From Prochlorococcus sp. AG-347-I04 (GTDB taxonomy: Bacteria; Cyanobacteriota; Cyanobacteriia; PCC-6307; Cyanobiaceae), in assembly GCA_003281625.1 (NCBI GenBank), contig QCBL01000005.1:16035-80034 (forward strand): 64,000 nt of DNA, read 5' to 3'. Positions 15,992 through 25,349 of this stretch are shown here, in pieces. The notes below the pieces were generated by a model. The model did not search any database. It saw only the letters and a list, made by a program, of their open reading frames with translations, and was not told where the DNA came from. How positions within the stretch are numbered: the stretch's first letter is position 1; each line of letters starts with the position of its first letter. Made by a program: the position numbers and the translations under genes.

Positions 15992-16693
15992 TTATAAATC
16001 CTTTTTTAATGAGGGGTAATTATCTTTCATATATATACTCAAATCCTCTTTTATCGCAGATCTGAGTTTCTCAATATTTGCAGATTCAATTATTGGAAAA
16101 GTTTTATTAGCCTCAGGATCTTTTTCAGTAATTGATTTCCAATTCTTACCAACATCTTTTTCAGAGTTGTTTAAAACTCCATCAAAGTTGAAAACCTTGT
16201 CATAACTTTTAGCATCAAATTCGCTAAAAGCTTTATTTATAAGCTCTTTTCTATTTTCGAATAGATTCTTAGCCTTTAAAGTATCCGGAAGGCCCATAAC
16301 TGGTTGTAATTCCTTAAGAAGTTTTATTTCCTCTTCAATTAAGAGTGTCCAAACACCATATTTATTTTTTGGAAGATTAGAATTACTAAAACTATTAATT
16401 TCATCGAGATAAAAATTTAACCATAGATAATAAGATTTTTCTTCAATAGTTTTTTTAACGGATATCTTTTTATTTTGGATCTTTGGGAGTAACTTTTCTG
16501 CCTTCTTTAAAAACTGTCTGTCTTCTCTCTCTAAATTTATTAATCCCCATCTTTGACTGTAGTCCCATAAATCTTCGTATCTTGTTAAGTCTTCTTGATT
16601 CCAACCAAGAGCTTTAAGTTCATGAGAACGATGAGTTAATTCCTTTTTCAAAAAAAACCTTTTAAACCATAATAATTCTAACCCTGCAATCAA
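15992..16693 (-). CDS. Hypothetical protein with N-terminal hydrophobic segment
   Basis: A 233-residue, Lys/Glu-rich, mostly helical protein. The N-terminus (I-A-G-L-E-L-L-W-F-K-R-F-F-L) is hydrophobic but short. A motif A-L-G-W-N-Q-E-D-L-T-R-Y-E-D-L-W-D-Y follows (about residues 28-45). The start is TTG at 16693; no early ATG exists, so it may be misplaced. Its stop is 71 bases from the metY start and the gene upstream is the GpsA-like one on the same strand. No family recognised. Confidence 0.5.
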   Translation of the reverse strand: MIAGLELLWFKRFFLKKELTHRSHELKALGWNQEDLTRYEDLWDYSQRWGLINLEREDRQFLKKAEKLLPKIQNKKISVKKTIEEKSYYLWLNFYLDEINSFSNSNLPKNKYGVWTLLIEEEIKLLKELQPVMGLPDTLKAKNLFENRKELINKAFSEFDAKSYDKVFNFDGVLNNSEKDVGKNWKSITEKDPEANKTFPIIESANIEKLRSAIKEDLSIYMKDNYPSLKKDL

Positions 16694-16743
16694 GATTAGT
16701 AAATAAATTAAGAACTTTTCTTCTTAGCAAATTAGAAAAATAA

Positions 16744-18252
16744 TCAATTATTAAAATATTTATTAATAATTTTCAATACATTGATATAACTAGGATTTTT
16801 TTTAGAAATTTGATTACTGTATTTATTTGTTTTAAGGGCGTTTCGCTCTTTGTCAATAAATAATTTCTTATAAAAGTTTTCAATATCATCAAAAAGATAA
16901 TCTCCTTTTAATTTTTCATTTAGTTCGAAAGATAATTCAGATTTCACAGATTCTTGGCAAAAATTAGTGATTTCTTCTGAACTAATTAAAACCCTATAAA
17001 TTTCTTTTTTTTCTTCTGAATTAGCATTAAAGCATAAATAAATCAAATTAATCATTGAACAATTGTTATTTTTAATTTTGAATTCTTTATAAATGTCTGG
17101 CCAAAATTTTAAAGATTTTAGACCTTCTAAACCTCCTTGACTGAGAGAGTATTTACTACACCAATTTACAAATTCTGAGACATCTTTTGGACATCTGTTG
17201 AGTTGCAAAAGCATATCTGATAAAACTTGTCCTGCTTGAAAATTCCGTGTTGGTTTTCCTTCAGTTGGTAGAGTCATACTCCCTAAGACATCAGCCTTAA
17301 CAGCATTTAATTGAGAAAAAGTATAATCTCCTTTTTCACAAAATTTATTATTAATTAATTCCCTTGCACTAATTATTTCTTCACCGTAACCAAGTTCTTT
17401 TAATGAAAGATATTTATTCTCTAATTTATTTTTTTTTCTAACTTTTATTGATACTGATGCGGCCTGGTCTAAACATTGAGTTAACAAAATTGTATTAATG
17501 GTTGGCAGCATTCCTGGCTTATCGGAATGAAAGTTATTTACAAAACCTGCAAATATTGATGAGATATTTTTTATTGATTTTATATATTGACATTCAATAT
17601 TGTGAACTCCAGGAGAAACTTGAATTTTCGGTGATAATTGATTCAAAATGCGTGCTCCTATTAATGCTGTTAGCGCATCAGGATGGCAGAAATTTGCAGT
17701 AAAACTATCATTAGGATTTCGTAAAGCTCCATGACGATGAAATCCTGTAAAAAAAGCTAAATTTGGATATTTATTACAAAGAATAAAAGGGTTTTTATTT
17801 TTATTATCAATACAAAAAGAACCGACTAGACAGCCAAGAACCACATTTTCTCTCTTTAGATTTTTTCTGAGTACTAAAGCATTTGTAACATCATCTTGTA
17901 TGTGATTACTATTTGAAGCAAGAATAACCATTTCACATTTCAAGAGGAGATCTTTTAGATCAAAAGACTTTATTTTTCCCTCTGAAGAATAATTTCCCAT
18001 TCTCTTAATCTTTTCAATAATCTCATTATCCATATAAGAAATAACATCATTTGAGAAAGCACCTAACAAATCTCTATCTTCCCTAGGAGCCAAGAGAATA
18101 TTATTTGATTTTCCATGCATAGCACAGTTGTATGCTAGTGATGCAGGATATAAACCAACACTGTAAAATCCAACTTTGCTATTCTCTATATTTTCAATCA
18201 ATGAATAAAAATATTTTTCATCTTTGATGTTTTCTGCGAAATTATTCTTCAT
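16744..18252 (-). CDS. Glycerol-3-phosphate dehydrogenase-like Rossmann protein
   Basis: A 502-residue protein. An N-terminal beta-alpha-beta region (V-G-F-Y-S-V-G-L-Y-P-A near residues 27-37), then M-V-I-L-A-S-N-S-N-H, a substrate-loop-like segment G-F-H-R-H-G-A-L-R-N and a helix I-K-S-I-K-N-I-S-S-I-F-A-G-F follow the order seen in NAD-dependent glycerol-3-phosphate dehydrogenase (GpsA). Glycine spacing is atypical and the C-terminal 200 residues are extra, so enzymatic activity is unproven. It is divergent from the StpA-like gene, whose substrate is a glycerol-3-phosphate conjugate, which hints at a shared role in compatible-solute metabolism. Confidence 0.45.
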   Translation of the reverse strand: MKNNFAENIKDEKYFYSLIENIENSKVGFYSVGLYPASLAYNCAMHGKSNNILLAPREDRDLLGAFSNDVISYMDNEIIEKIKRMGNYSSEGKIKSFDLKDLLLKCEMVILASNSNHIQDDVTNALVLRKNLKRENVVLGCLVGSFCIDNKNKNPFILCNKYPNLAFFTGFHRHGALRNPNDSFTANFCHPDALTALIGARILNQLSPKIQVSPGVHNIECQYIKSIKNISSIFAGFVNNFHSDKPGMLPTINTILLTQCLDQAASVSIKVRKKNKLENKYLSLKELGYGEEIISARELINNKFCEKGDYTFSQLNAVKADVLGSMTLPTEGKPTRNFQAGQVLSDMLLQLNRCPKDVSEFVNWCSKYSLSQGGLEGLKSLKFWPDIYKEFKIKNNNCSMINLIYLCFNANSEEKKEIYRVLISSEEITNFCQESVKSELSFELNEKLKGDYLFDDIENFYKKLFIDKERNALKTNKYSNQISKKNPSYINVLKIINKYFNN

Positions 18253-18412
18253 TTTTGGAAACTCTTGATAATTTTTTTAATTTCTTACCCATACCAACAT
18301 TTTTCTACATTAAAGCAATTTTTGACCATAGCAAATTATTTATTGAAAATATTGAGTTTTTTAATTTATAATTTCTGTGTAAGTGAAAATTAAAAGAAAA
18401 ATAATTATAAAT

Positions 18413-19630
18413 ATGGAATATATTACAAGTAATTTAAATGAACAAAAACAACTAATTTCTTCTAAAAATATCTTATTTATTCAAGATATTGACGGAGTTT
18501 GTATTCCTTTAGTTAAAGATCCAATGACTAGAGAATTAGAATCAAAATATATCTATGCAGTAAAAGAATTTGCCGAGGAATTCTTTGTATTAACTTGCGG
18601 GGAACATGAAGGTCCAAGAGGAGTTAACAGAATAATAGAGAGGAGTCTAATGAGCACTACTGAGCCTAAAAATAAAGAACTATATTTAAGAGGTTTAGCT
18701 GCCTGTGGAGTAGAGTATCAAGACAACGATGGTGAAATAAGTTTTGAAGGAGTCTCAGATAAAGAACTAAATTTTTTATCAAAAGTACCTAGTTTAATAA
18801 GACCAAAATTTAATTTCATAGTTAAGAATATTTTTCCAGAACTTAGCCAAGAAGATATCAATTTTCACGCGGCAAAATCAATTTGTGAAACACGCTTCTC
18901 GCCAACGATTAATTTCAATAGTCTATTTGATTTAGTTCATGAAGATTCTGATAAAAGAAAGCTTATTCAAATTAGTTTTGAAAAAATGATGAATGAAATC
19001 ATTTTAAAAGCTGAATCCGAAGGCATCAAAAACTCATTTTTCCTTCATATTTCACCAAATTTAGGTAATAAAAATGGTAGAGAAACAATTAAACTTTCTT
19101 CTCAAAATGATATTGGATCAACAGACATACAACTACTTATTAAAGGAGCAGTTAAAGATTCTGGAGTTTTATTTCTTTTAAATAAATTTATTGCGGATAA
19201 AACTGGTAAAGCTCCTTTTGGAAGAAATTTTAATTTTAGAAACTCTCCAAATTCTGTTACGGAAAAAATTGATTTATGCAAAAGAACTATTCAAAAAGAA
19301 GATATGCCTTTGATTGTAGGAGTTGGTGATACAGTCACATCAAAAAAAAATGATGATGAAAAAAGTTATTCAAGAGGTGGTAGTGACAGGTCTTTTCTAG
19401 AATTTATACAAATATTAGGTAATGAATTTGGGATTAAGAATAAAATAATTTTTGTAGATAGTAGTTCTGGTGAAGTTGAAAGACCCTCTACAAAAAAAAC
19501 TGGTTTAATAGGGATCAGTGATGTTCATGACAATTTAAAATTTGACATAGTTTTTAAAAATGGTCCTAAAGAATACATAAGTTGGTTTATTGAACTTGCT
19601 AGTAAGAGATCAAACTTTAAAAAAAAATAG
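18413..19630 (+). CDS. stpA: Glucosylglycerol-3-phosphate phosphatase-like protein (StpA type)
   Basis: A 405-residue protein (415 if a GTG at 18383 is used; I prefer the ATG at 18413). It has a HAD-like D-x-D-G motif in F-I-Q-D-I-D-G-V-C, followed by L-V-K-D-P-M-T-R, a region L-T-C-G-E-H-E-G-P-R-G-V-N and a late G-V-G-D-T-V-T-S motif. This pattern recalls cyanobacterial StpA, which removes phosphate from glucosylglycerol phosphate to give the osmolyte. No ggpS synthase is in the window, so a related substrate is possible. Confidence 0.65.
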   Translation: MEYITSNLNEQKQLISSKNILFIQDIDGVCIPLVKDPMTRELESKYIYAVKEFAEEFFVLTCGEHEGPRGVNRIIERSLMSTTEPKNKELYLRGLAACGVEYQDNDGEISFEGVSDKELNFLSKVPSLIRPKFNFIVKNIFPELSQEDINFHAAKSICETRFSPTINFNSLFDLVHEDSDKRKLIQISFEKMMNEIILKAESEGIKNSFFLHISPNLGNKNGRETIKLSSQNDIGSTDIQLLIKGAVKDSGVLFLLNKFIADKTGKAPFGRNFNFRNSPNSVTEKIDLCKRTIQKEDMPLIVGVGDTVTSKKNDDEKSYSRGGSDRSFLEFIQILGNEFGIKNKIIFVDSSSGEVERPSTKKTGLIGISDVHDNLKFDIVFKNGPKEYISWFIELASKRSNFKKK

Positions 19631-19674
19631 TTGACTTTTAGATTTTCGAATGACAATTTATAAATAATATATTT

Positions 19675-20607
19675 ATGAAAGAAAAATTCCCCTCAATAAA
19701 TAAAGAATCTATAGAAACATTGCAAATTAATATAGGTTATAAATGCAATCAGGCTTGCAAGCATTGTCATGTCAATTCGAGTCCCCTAAGGACTGAAAAG
19801 ATGTCGAATGAAATGATATCTCTTATTCCAAAGATAATTGAAAAATACAAAATCAAGACTTTAGATATTACAGGTGGTGCGCCAGAACTTCACCCAGAAT
19901 TTAAAAACCTAATAACCAGTTTGAGCACAAAACAAGTTGATATTATTGACAGGTGCAATTTGACAATTTTCTTTGAAGAAGGTTATGAAGATCTTCCTCA
20001 ATTTCTTGCAAAGTATAAAGTGATAGTTACTGCTTCACTACCGTGTTATGAAAAAAATAATGTTGATTTTCAAAGGGGTTTTGGGGTTTTTGAAAAAAGT
20101 ATTAATGCTATAAAAATTCTTAATGATTTAGGCTATGGAAAGAAAAAAAATGGATTACAATTGAATCTTGTTTACAATCCTGTAAGCCCAATTCTTCCTC
20201 CTTCTCAGGAAATATTGGAGAATGATTATAAAAAGATACTATTCGAAAAATACAATATCGTTTTTAATAATTTATACACAATAACTAATATGCCGATAAA
20301 TAGATATGAAGAATCTCTTAGAAGAGAAGGAAAACTAGAGACTTATTACAAATTACTAAAGGAAAATTTTAATGAAAAGAATTTAAAAAATCTTATGTGT
20401 AAAAAGACAATTAGCGTAAATTGGTTAGGAGAAATTTATGATTGTGACTTTAACCAACAAATAAATTTCCGAGAGGATAAAGGACCAAAGACACTTTTTG
20501 ATCTATTGGATGAATCATTTACTTTTGACTACGGGATAGCTGTAAAAGAACATTGTTTTGCTTGCACTGCAGGTGCTGGCTCAAGTTGTGGAGGGACTTT
20601 AAGTTAA
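19675..20607 (+). CDS. arsS: Radical SAM protein, arsenosugar-biosynthesis type (ArsS-like)
   Basis: A 310-residue radical SAM enzyme. The iron-sulfur cluster motif C24-x3-C28-x2-C31 (C-N-Q-A-C-K-H-C) is followed by a T-G-G-A-P-E motif at about residue 65. The C-terminal DUF3641-type region holds further cysteines, ending H-C-F-A-C and S-S-C-G-G (C294, C297, C305). ArsS-type enzymes act in making arsenosugars in the detoxification of arsenate taken up with phosphate. It follows the StpA-like gene by 44 bases. Assignment to ArsS rather than another DUF3641 enzyme is likely, not certain. Confidence 0.75.
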   Translation: MKEKFPSINKESIETLQINIGYKCNQACKHCHVNSSPLRTEKMSNEMISLIPKIIEKYKIKTLDITGGAPELHPEFKNLITSLSTKQVDIIDRCNLTIFFEEGYEDLPQFLAKYKVIVTASLPCYEKNNVDFQRGFGVFEKSINAIKILNDLGYGKKKNGLQLNLVYNPVSPILPPSQEILENDYKKILFEKYNIVFNNLYTITNMPINRYEESLRREGKLETYYKLLKENFNEKNLKNLMCKKTISVNWLGEIYDCDFNQQINFREDKGPKTLFDLLDESFTFDYGIAVKEHCFACTAGAGSSCGGTLS

Positions 20608-20613
20608 AACCTA

Positions 20614-21066
20614 CTAAATGCAATTAGGACAAATAGCTCTTACATTTAAAGAGGATTCAATTAGTTTAAAACCATTAACTTTTGCCGCAACTTTGCCTGC
20701 TTCTAAAACTTCTTCATTTTCGAATTCTTCTGTTCTTCCACACCTAATACAAATCAAATGATGATGGTCCGGTGTGTCGTTACTAAGTAATTCATATCTG
20801 TGTCCACCCTCACTGAGTTCTAATTCATGAAGCAAACCCATTTGTACTAAAAGTCTTAAAGTTCTATAAATTGTTGCTAGTGAAACTTTAGAGCTTGTTT
20901 TAACTAATTTTTCATGAACCTCTTCAGCACTAAGATGCTTTCCAGAGCCAATATTTTCAAATAAATTAAGAACTTTTAGCCTCTGAGGAGTTAATCTCTT
21001 CCCATCTTTATGTAATCCATCACCAAGAGGAGATGTGATGACTTTGTATTGAGAGGATAATGACAA
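20614..21066 (-). CDS. Fur-family metal/peroxide-responsive regulator
   Basis: A 150-residue DNA-binding repressor. The winged-helix region contains L-T-P-Q-R-L-K-V-L and V-S-L-A-T-I-Y-R-T-L (residues 61-70). Metal sites are visible: H101-H103, the zinc pair C106/C109 and a second pair C146/C149. A 20-residue N-terminal extension precedes the fold. Whether it is Fur, Zur or PerR cannot be fixed by eye. The 3' end is 6 bases from the convergent arsS-like gene; an inverted repeat lies just upstream of its start. Confidence 0.88.
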   Translation of the reverse strand: MSLSSQYKVITSPLGDGLHKDGKRLTPQRLKVLNLFENIGSGKHLSAEEVHEKLVKTSSKVSLATIYRTLRLLVQMGLLHELELSEGGHRYELLSNDTPDHHHLICIRCGRTEEFENEEVLEAGKVAAKVNGFKLIESSLNVRAICPNCI

Positions 21067-21078
21067 AATTAACCCGTG

Positions 21079-21096
21079 GTTATTCTCAATAATAAC
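21079..21096. promoter_or_regulatory. Inverted repeat upstream of the Fur-family gene (candidate operator)
   Basis: GTTATT (21079-21084) and AATAAC (21091-21096) form an inverted repeat with a 6-bp spacer, 12 bases ahead of the regulator's start codon. Fur-family sites are AT-rich inverted repeats of about this size, so autoregulation is plausible, but the match to a classic Fur box is incomplete. Confidence 0.35.
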
Positions 21097-21182
21097 TCTA
21101 GATGAGAGTAAAACAACTTAATGATTTAAAATGTTTACTAAAGTTCTTCAAAATATTATGTTAAATGTATCTTTATATATAA

Positions 21183-21752
21183 ATGATGAATGTTCAAGAA
21201 ATCTCTTCTGATAAATTAACAGCGAAAGTAAACGCCTTGATAATTATTGATATTCAGGAAAAAATAATAAGACCAATTTTTAATAAGGATTCAATAATTA
21301 AAAACATTAAAAAGCTAATAAATGCTTACCAAATTTTAGATGAAAACATATTTATATCTGAACAGAACCCACTCAAACTGGGAGAAACGATCCCTGAATT
21401 ATTACCCAAAGCTCGATTTAAAAAGATTGAAAAGATGGAATTTAGCTTAGCTAATATACAAGATTTTTTAAATGAACTTAAAAATAAGAAAATTAGTAAT
21501 TTGATAATTTGTGGGATCGAAACGCATATTTGTATTCAACAAACTGTCTTAGATTGTTTACAAAAAGGATTTGAAGTTATTCTCATATCAGATGCCATGG
21601 GAAGTCGAAATAGAGTAGATCATGAAATAGCATTACAAAGAATGAGTCAGAGTGGGGCAATCTTAACAACAACTGAATCAATAATTTTTGAATTATGCAA
21701 AACTGCGGATAGAAAAGAATTTAAAGAAATTAGAAATATAATAATTAGATAA
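21183..21752 (+). CDS. Isochorismatase-family hydrolase
   Basis: A 189-residue cytoplasmic hydrolase. The catalytic triad of the family is visible: D23 (I-I-D-I-Q-E-K), K84 and C117 (G-I-E-T-H-I-C-I-Q). The family includes nicotinamidases and cysteine hydrolases of unknown substrate; the short form without extra metal ligands resembles the YcaC-like group. It stands alone, divergent from the Fur-family gene. Confidence 0.8.
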   Translation: MMNVQEISSDKLTAKVNALIIIDIQEKIIRPIFNKDSIIKNIKKLINAYQILDENIFISEQNPLKLGETIPELLPKARFKKIEKMEFSLANIQDFLNELKNKKISNLIICGIETHICIQQTVLDCLQKGFEVILISDAMGSRNRVDHEIALQRMSQSGAILTTTESIIFELCKTADRKEFKEIRNIIIR

Positions 21753-21824
21753 AGAAAAATAAAGACTGGTTTGTTGTTTAGAGATAATTTAAAATTTTAT
21801 TAGAGATAATTTTTTAGGGTTTAT

Positions 21825-22862
21825 TTGAATATGAAATTAGTTACTGAAAACTTCCTTCTGGCAATATCTATTTTTTTTATTGGCATTTTATTGTCGATAA
21901 TAATTTCAAAAGTTGCAAAAATATTTTTTAAAAAGATTTCCAAAAGAACAAAAACAAATTTCGATGATTTTATTTTTGAGGTGATCTCTGGAGTTATAAA
22001 ACCTATAGGTTTCCTCCTATCATTTTATTTTTCAATTGACTATTTTTTTGCTGATGAAATAACTTTCATCTCTGTCTTATTGAATATTTTGAAATTATTT
22101 ATATTAATAATTATCGTAAAAGCTCTCAATAAAGTTTTAATAAGATCTTTAACAGAATCGACCTCGAAAATTGATGATTCCTCAATTAGTTCGATGGTAT
22201 CTTCACTAACTCCATTGATAAAAGCATTAACATGGACTATTGGCTCAATTTTTTTCTTACAAAATATAGGTGTTCAAATGACTGCTATTTGGGCTTTACT
22301 AAGTGCAGGAGGTATTGGAGCAGGATTAGCTTTGAAAGATCCAGTTCAGGAGTTCTTCGAATATATAACAATTTTGCTTGATAAACCTTTTCAAAAAGGT
22401 GAGTTTATAAAATCTGATGGAGTCCTCGGAATGGTTGAGAGAGTGGGAGTACGATCATCAAGGATAAGAAGTATTAATGGAGAAGTAATAGTAATGAGCA
22501 ATAGCGCCCTAACAAATGGAATAATTTCAAATTACGCACAAATGGAAAAAAGGAGGTTAGTGCATAAATTAGGAGTTGTTTATGAAACCTCTCCAAAAGT
22601 TATGAAATTGATTCCAATAATAATAAAAAAAATAGTTGAAGAGACAAAAGATGCTTCTTTTGATAGATGTCATTTCACAGATTTCGGCGACTTCAGTCTT
22701 AATTTCGAACTTGTTTATTACATACCAACAAATAATTATCTCGCCGCAATGGAAGCTCAACAATCTATAAATTTAAGAATTATTGAGGAATTTGCTGTTA
22801 ATAATATAGAGTTTGCATTCCCAACACAAACCTTAAATATTGAAAGTAACAAAGCCAAATGA
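21825..22862 (+). CDS. MscS-family mechanosensitive channel
   Basis: A 345-residue membrane protein with three to four N-terminal helices and the pore-lining, Gly/Ala-rich helix (A-L-L-S-A-G-G-I-G-A-G-L-A-L-K-D-P) at about residues 155-172. The beta domain follows (F-I-K-S-D-G-V-L-G-M-V-E-R-V-G-V-R-S-S). It should open under hypo-osmotic stress to release solutes. Two start codons are adjacent; the 3' end overlaps the convergent SDR gene by 30 bases. The StpA-like gene upstream is also osmotic in theme. Confidence 0.88.
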   Translation: MNMKLVTENFLLAISIFFIGILLSIIISKVAKIFFKKISKRTKTNFDDFIFEVISGVIKPIGFLLSFYFSIDYFFADEITFISVLLNILKLFILIIIVKALNKVLIRSLTESTSKIDDSSISSMVSSLTPLIKALTWTIGSIFFLQNIGVQMTAIWALLSAGGIGAGLALKDPVQEFFEYITILLDKPFQKGEFIKSDGVLGMVERVGVRSSRIRSINGEVIVMSNSALTNGIISNYAQMEKRRLVHKLGVVYETSPKVMKLIPIIIKKIVEETKDASFDRCHFTDFGDFSLNFELVYYIPTNNYLAAMEAQQSINLRIIEEFAVNNIEFAFPTQTLNIESNKAK

Positions 22863-23834
22863 TTTACAAATCTCTTCACTTAAAATCCAGAGTTTTGAAG
22901 CCAATTCAGAATTATTTGCCTCATCACTAACCTTACTTTCAACTAATTTATGTTTCTTAAAAGATATAAGTTTATTACTTAAATGAACGTAACCAATATT
23001 ATTTAAATTTGAATCAAAAATAATTTCAGAAAGTATCCTACCAGCATTTTCTAAACTTTCAGAAATTCCTAAAATATTTTTTGCAGCTTTAGAAAAAATT
23101 AAATATCCAAAGAGATTAAAACGCATACTGTATCTAAAAAAACCAAGATCATCATTTGGTATTACTAGACCAGGAGCCCAGGTAATTACAGAAATTTTAC
23201 TAGAAGAAATTTTTAATTTTTTTTCAAGTTCTTTGGCAAACAAAATATTACATAACTTACTATTTTTATAAGCTTCATCAGCATTAAAATTTAAAAATTG
23301 CCCAGATACTTTTTTTCTTAAATTAACTAGGTTATTAAGTCCCGCTTTCTTTCCTATATTGCCACCTGAACTTTTGGGGTCGTGTACATCTGATGATGTA
23401 ATAATGATTCTAGATTCTTCTTTATCTCTAATAAAATCTTTTAGGACATTTACTAAGTAAAAATGCGCAAGATGATTTACTGCAAAAGTTAGTTCTATTC
23501 CTTGTTTTGATACTTTAGGGTAAAAAGAGCCTGTATATTGCAATCCTGCATTTAAAACAAGAACATCTAAAAAGACCTTTTTACTAATATAGTAATCTTT
23601 AATTTTTTTAATATTCTCTAGATCTGAAAGATCACAATTTTCAATAATATTTAAAAATTTACTAAGGTAATTTTTATCAAAATGTTTCTCGATTTTTCTG
23701 AGAAATTCATTCTTCCTAAATTCGTTTTTTATTACAACATATAAAATATTTTTCGTCTTCAGTAAATTAATAATGGCAAAAAAACCTATTCCTGAATTAC
23801 CTCCAGTAATTAAAATATTTTTATTTTTAATCAT
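22833..23834 (-). CDS. Short-chain dehydrogenase related to protochlorophyllide reductase
   Basis: A 333-residue SDR. The NAD(P) motif T-G-G-N-S-G-I-G is at residues 10-17, N-A-G at 95-97, and the active-site pair is Y189 and K193 within Y-K-N-S-K-L-C-N. The Y-K-x-S-K-L-C-N sequence and the S-D-V-H-D-P region resemble light-dependent protochlorophyllide oxidoreductase and retinol-dehydrogenase-like SDRs. It diverges from true POR elsewhere, so chlorophyll synthesis is not assured. It is encoded opposite the MscS gene with overlapping 3' ends. Confidence 0.65.
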   Translation of the reverse strand: MIKNKNILITGGNSGIGFFAIINLLKTKNILYVVIKNEFRKNEFLRKIEKHFDKNYLSKFLNIIENCDLSDLENIKKIKDYYISKKVFLDVLVLNAGLQYTGSFYPKVSKQGIELTFAVNHLAHFYLVNVLKDFIRDKEESRIIITSSDVHDPKSSGGNIGKKAGLNNLVNLRKKVSGQFLNFNADEAYKNSKLCNILFAKELEKKLKISSSKISVITWAPGLVIPNDDLGFFRYSMRFNLFGYLIFSKAAKNILGISESLENAGRILSEIIFDSNLNNIGYVHLSNKLISFKKHKLVESKVSDEANNSELASKLWILSEEICKSFGFVTFNI

Positions 23835-24058
23835 TTAAATTCTTATATTTTTTTTATGATAAAAAAATAAATTAAGTTTTTTTTATTTTGTAATCTTATA
23901 AATTATTGTTAAAACACTGAAAACTTAGTCACTAGTATTTGAGTAATTTGATTATTATTAATCTACTCTTATTATAAGTATTGGATGAAAAATATATTAC
24001 AAGGCTCAGAAGTAATAATTAGTTACATAAATTTCTTTAATCATAAGATTTATATTTA

Positions 24059-25342
24059 ATGTCAAAAGAAAGCACGACAGATGTTCTTGTTTTGGGTGCA
24101 GGGCCTGCAGGCATGGCAATTGCATCAGCTTTGGGAAAGGAAAAATTAGACGTTGAAGTACTTTCTCCAAATGGACCAGATGAACCTTGGCCAAACACTT
24201 ATGGTATTTGGGGGGAAGAAGTTGATCAACTTGGGCTTCAAGATTTACTTGAATATAGATGGAAGAATACTGTAAGTTTTTTTGGGCATGGCGCTTTAGA
24301 AGAACAGGATGACGAGAACAAAGCCACAGAGCATTCTCTAGATTATGGACTATTTGATAAAAAGAAACTCCACAATTTTTGGTTTAATGAATGTAATAAG
24401 TCTTTTATTAAATGGCATCAAGGCTTTGCAAACAAAATACATTATGAAAAATATAAAAGTATTGTAACTACAAAAGATGGCAAGACTTACTCTGCAAGAT
24501 TAGTTATAGATGCAACAGGATATGACCCTGTTTTTCTTAAATTAAAATCATGTGGTCCTTTAGCAGTACAAACTTGTTATGGAATAGTAGGTAATTTTAG
24601 TAAACCTCCACTAAAAAAAGGGCAGTTTGTATTAATGGACTATAGGAATGACCATCTTAATGAAGACCAAAGAAAAGAACCTCCCACTTTTCTTTATGCC
24701 ATGGATATGGGAAATGGGAAATATTTTCTTGAAGAAACATCTCTTGGTTTAGTAAATCCTCTAACAATGGAAAATTTAAAAGAGAGATTGGAGAAGAGGC
24801 TATCTTATCGAAATATATCTATTACAAGCATGCAACACGAAGAGCTTGGTTTGTTTCTACCAATGAATATGCCGATACCAGATTTCAAACAACAAATACT
24901 TGGATATGGAGGCGCTGCTTCAATGGTCCATCCTGCATCCGGATACTTAATTGGCAATATTTTAAGAAGAGCTCCACTTGTTGCTAAGGCAGTATCAAAA
25001 GCTATTAAAAACAAAAATCTTAGTACCTATCATATTGCAAGAAAAGGTTGGGAAACTTTATGGTCAAAAGAATTAATTAGAAAGAAATCACTTTATCAAT
25101 TTGGATTAGAGAAACTCATGAGGTTTGACGAAAAACTATTAAGAGAATTTTTTGGCAGTTTTTTCCAGCTACCTAAAAATCAATGGTATGGTTTTCTAAC
25201 TGATACTCTCTCCTTAAGAGAAATTGTATATGCGATGTGCATAATGTTTATAAAGGCTCCATGGAGTGTAAAGAAAGGTCTTATGATTATGCATGGCAGA
25301 GAATTTAAAATGTTACTTAGGATAATATTTCCAAATATATAA
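24059..25342 (+). CDS. crtL-e: Lycopene cyclase (epsilon type)
   Basis: A 427-residue flavoprotein that closes the rings of lycopene. The N-terminal dinucleotide motif V-L-G-A-G-P-A-G (residues 11-18), the signature N-T-Y-G-I-W near residue 46 and the later G-A-A-S-M-V-H-P-A-S-G-Y are typical of plant and cyanobacterial lycopene cyclases. Prochlorococcus has a beta and an epsilon paralogue; closeness to the pcb gene suggests the epsilon (bifunctional) one, supplying alpha-carotene. That choice rests on remembered gene order, not on a diagnostic residue. Confidence 0.8.
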   Translation: MSKESTTDVLVLGAGPAGMAIASALGKEKLDVEVLSPNGPDEPWPNTYGIWGEEVDQLGLQDLLEYRWKNTVSFFGHGALEEQDDENKATEHSLDYGLFDKKKLHNFWFNECNKSFIKWHQGFANKIHYEKYKSIVTTKDGKTYSARLVIDATGYDPVFLKLKSCGPLAVQTCYGIVGNFSKPPLKKGQFVLMDYRNDHLNEDQRKEPPTFLYAMDMGNGKYFLEETSLGLVNPLTMENLKERLEKRLSYRNISITSMQHEELGLFLPMNMPIPDFKQQILGYGGAASMVHPASGYLIGNILRRAPLVAKAVSKAIKNKNLSTYHIARKGWETLWSKELIRKKSLYQFGLEKLMRFDEKLLREFFGSFFQLPKNQWYGFLTDTLSLREIVYAMCIMFIKAPWSVKKGLMIMHGREFKMLLRIIFPNI

Positions 25343-25349
25343 TTTAAAA

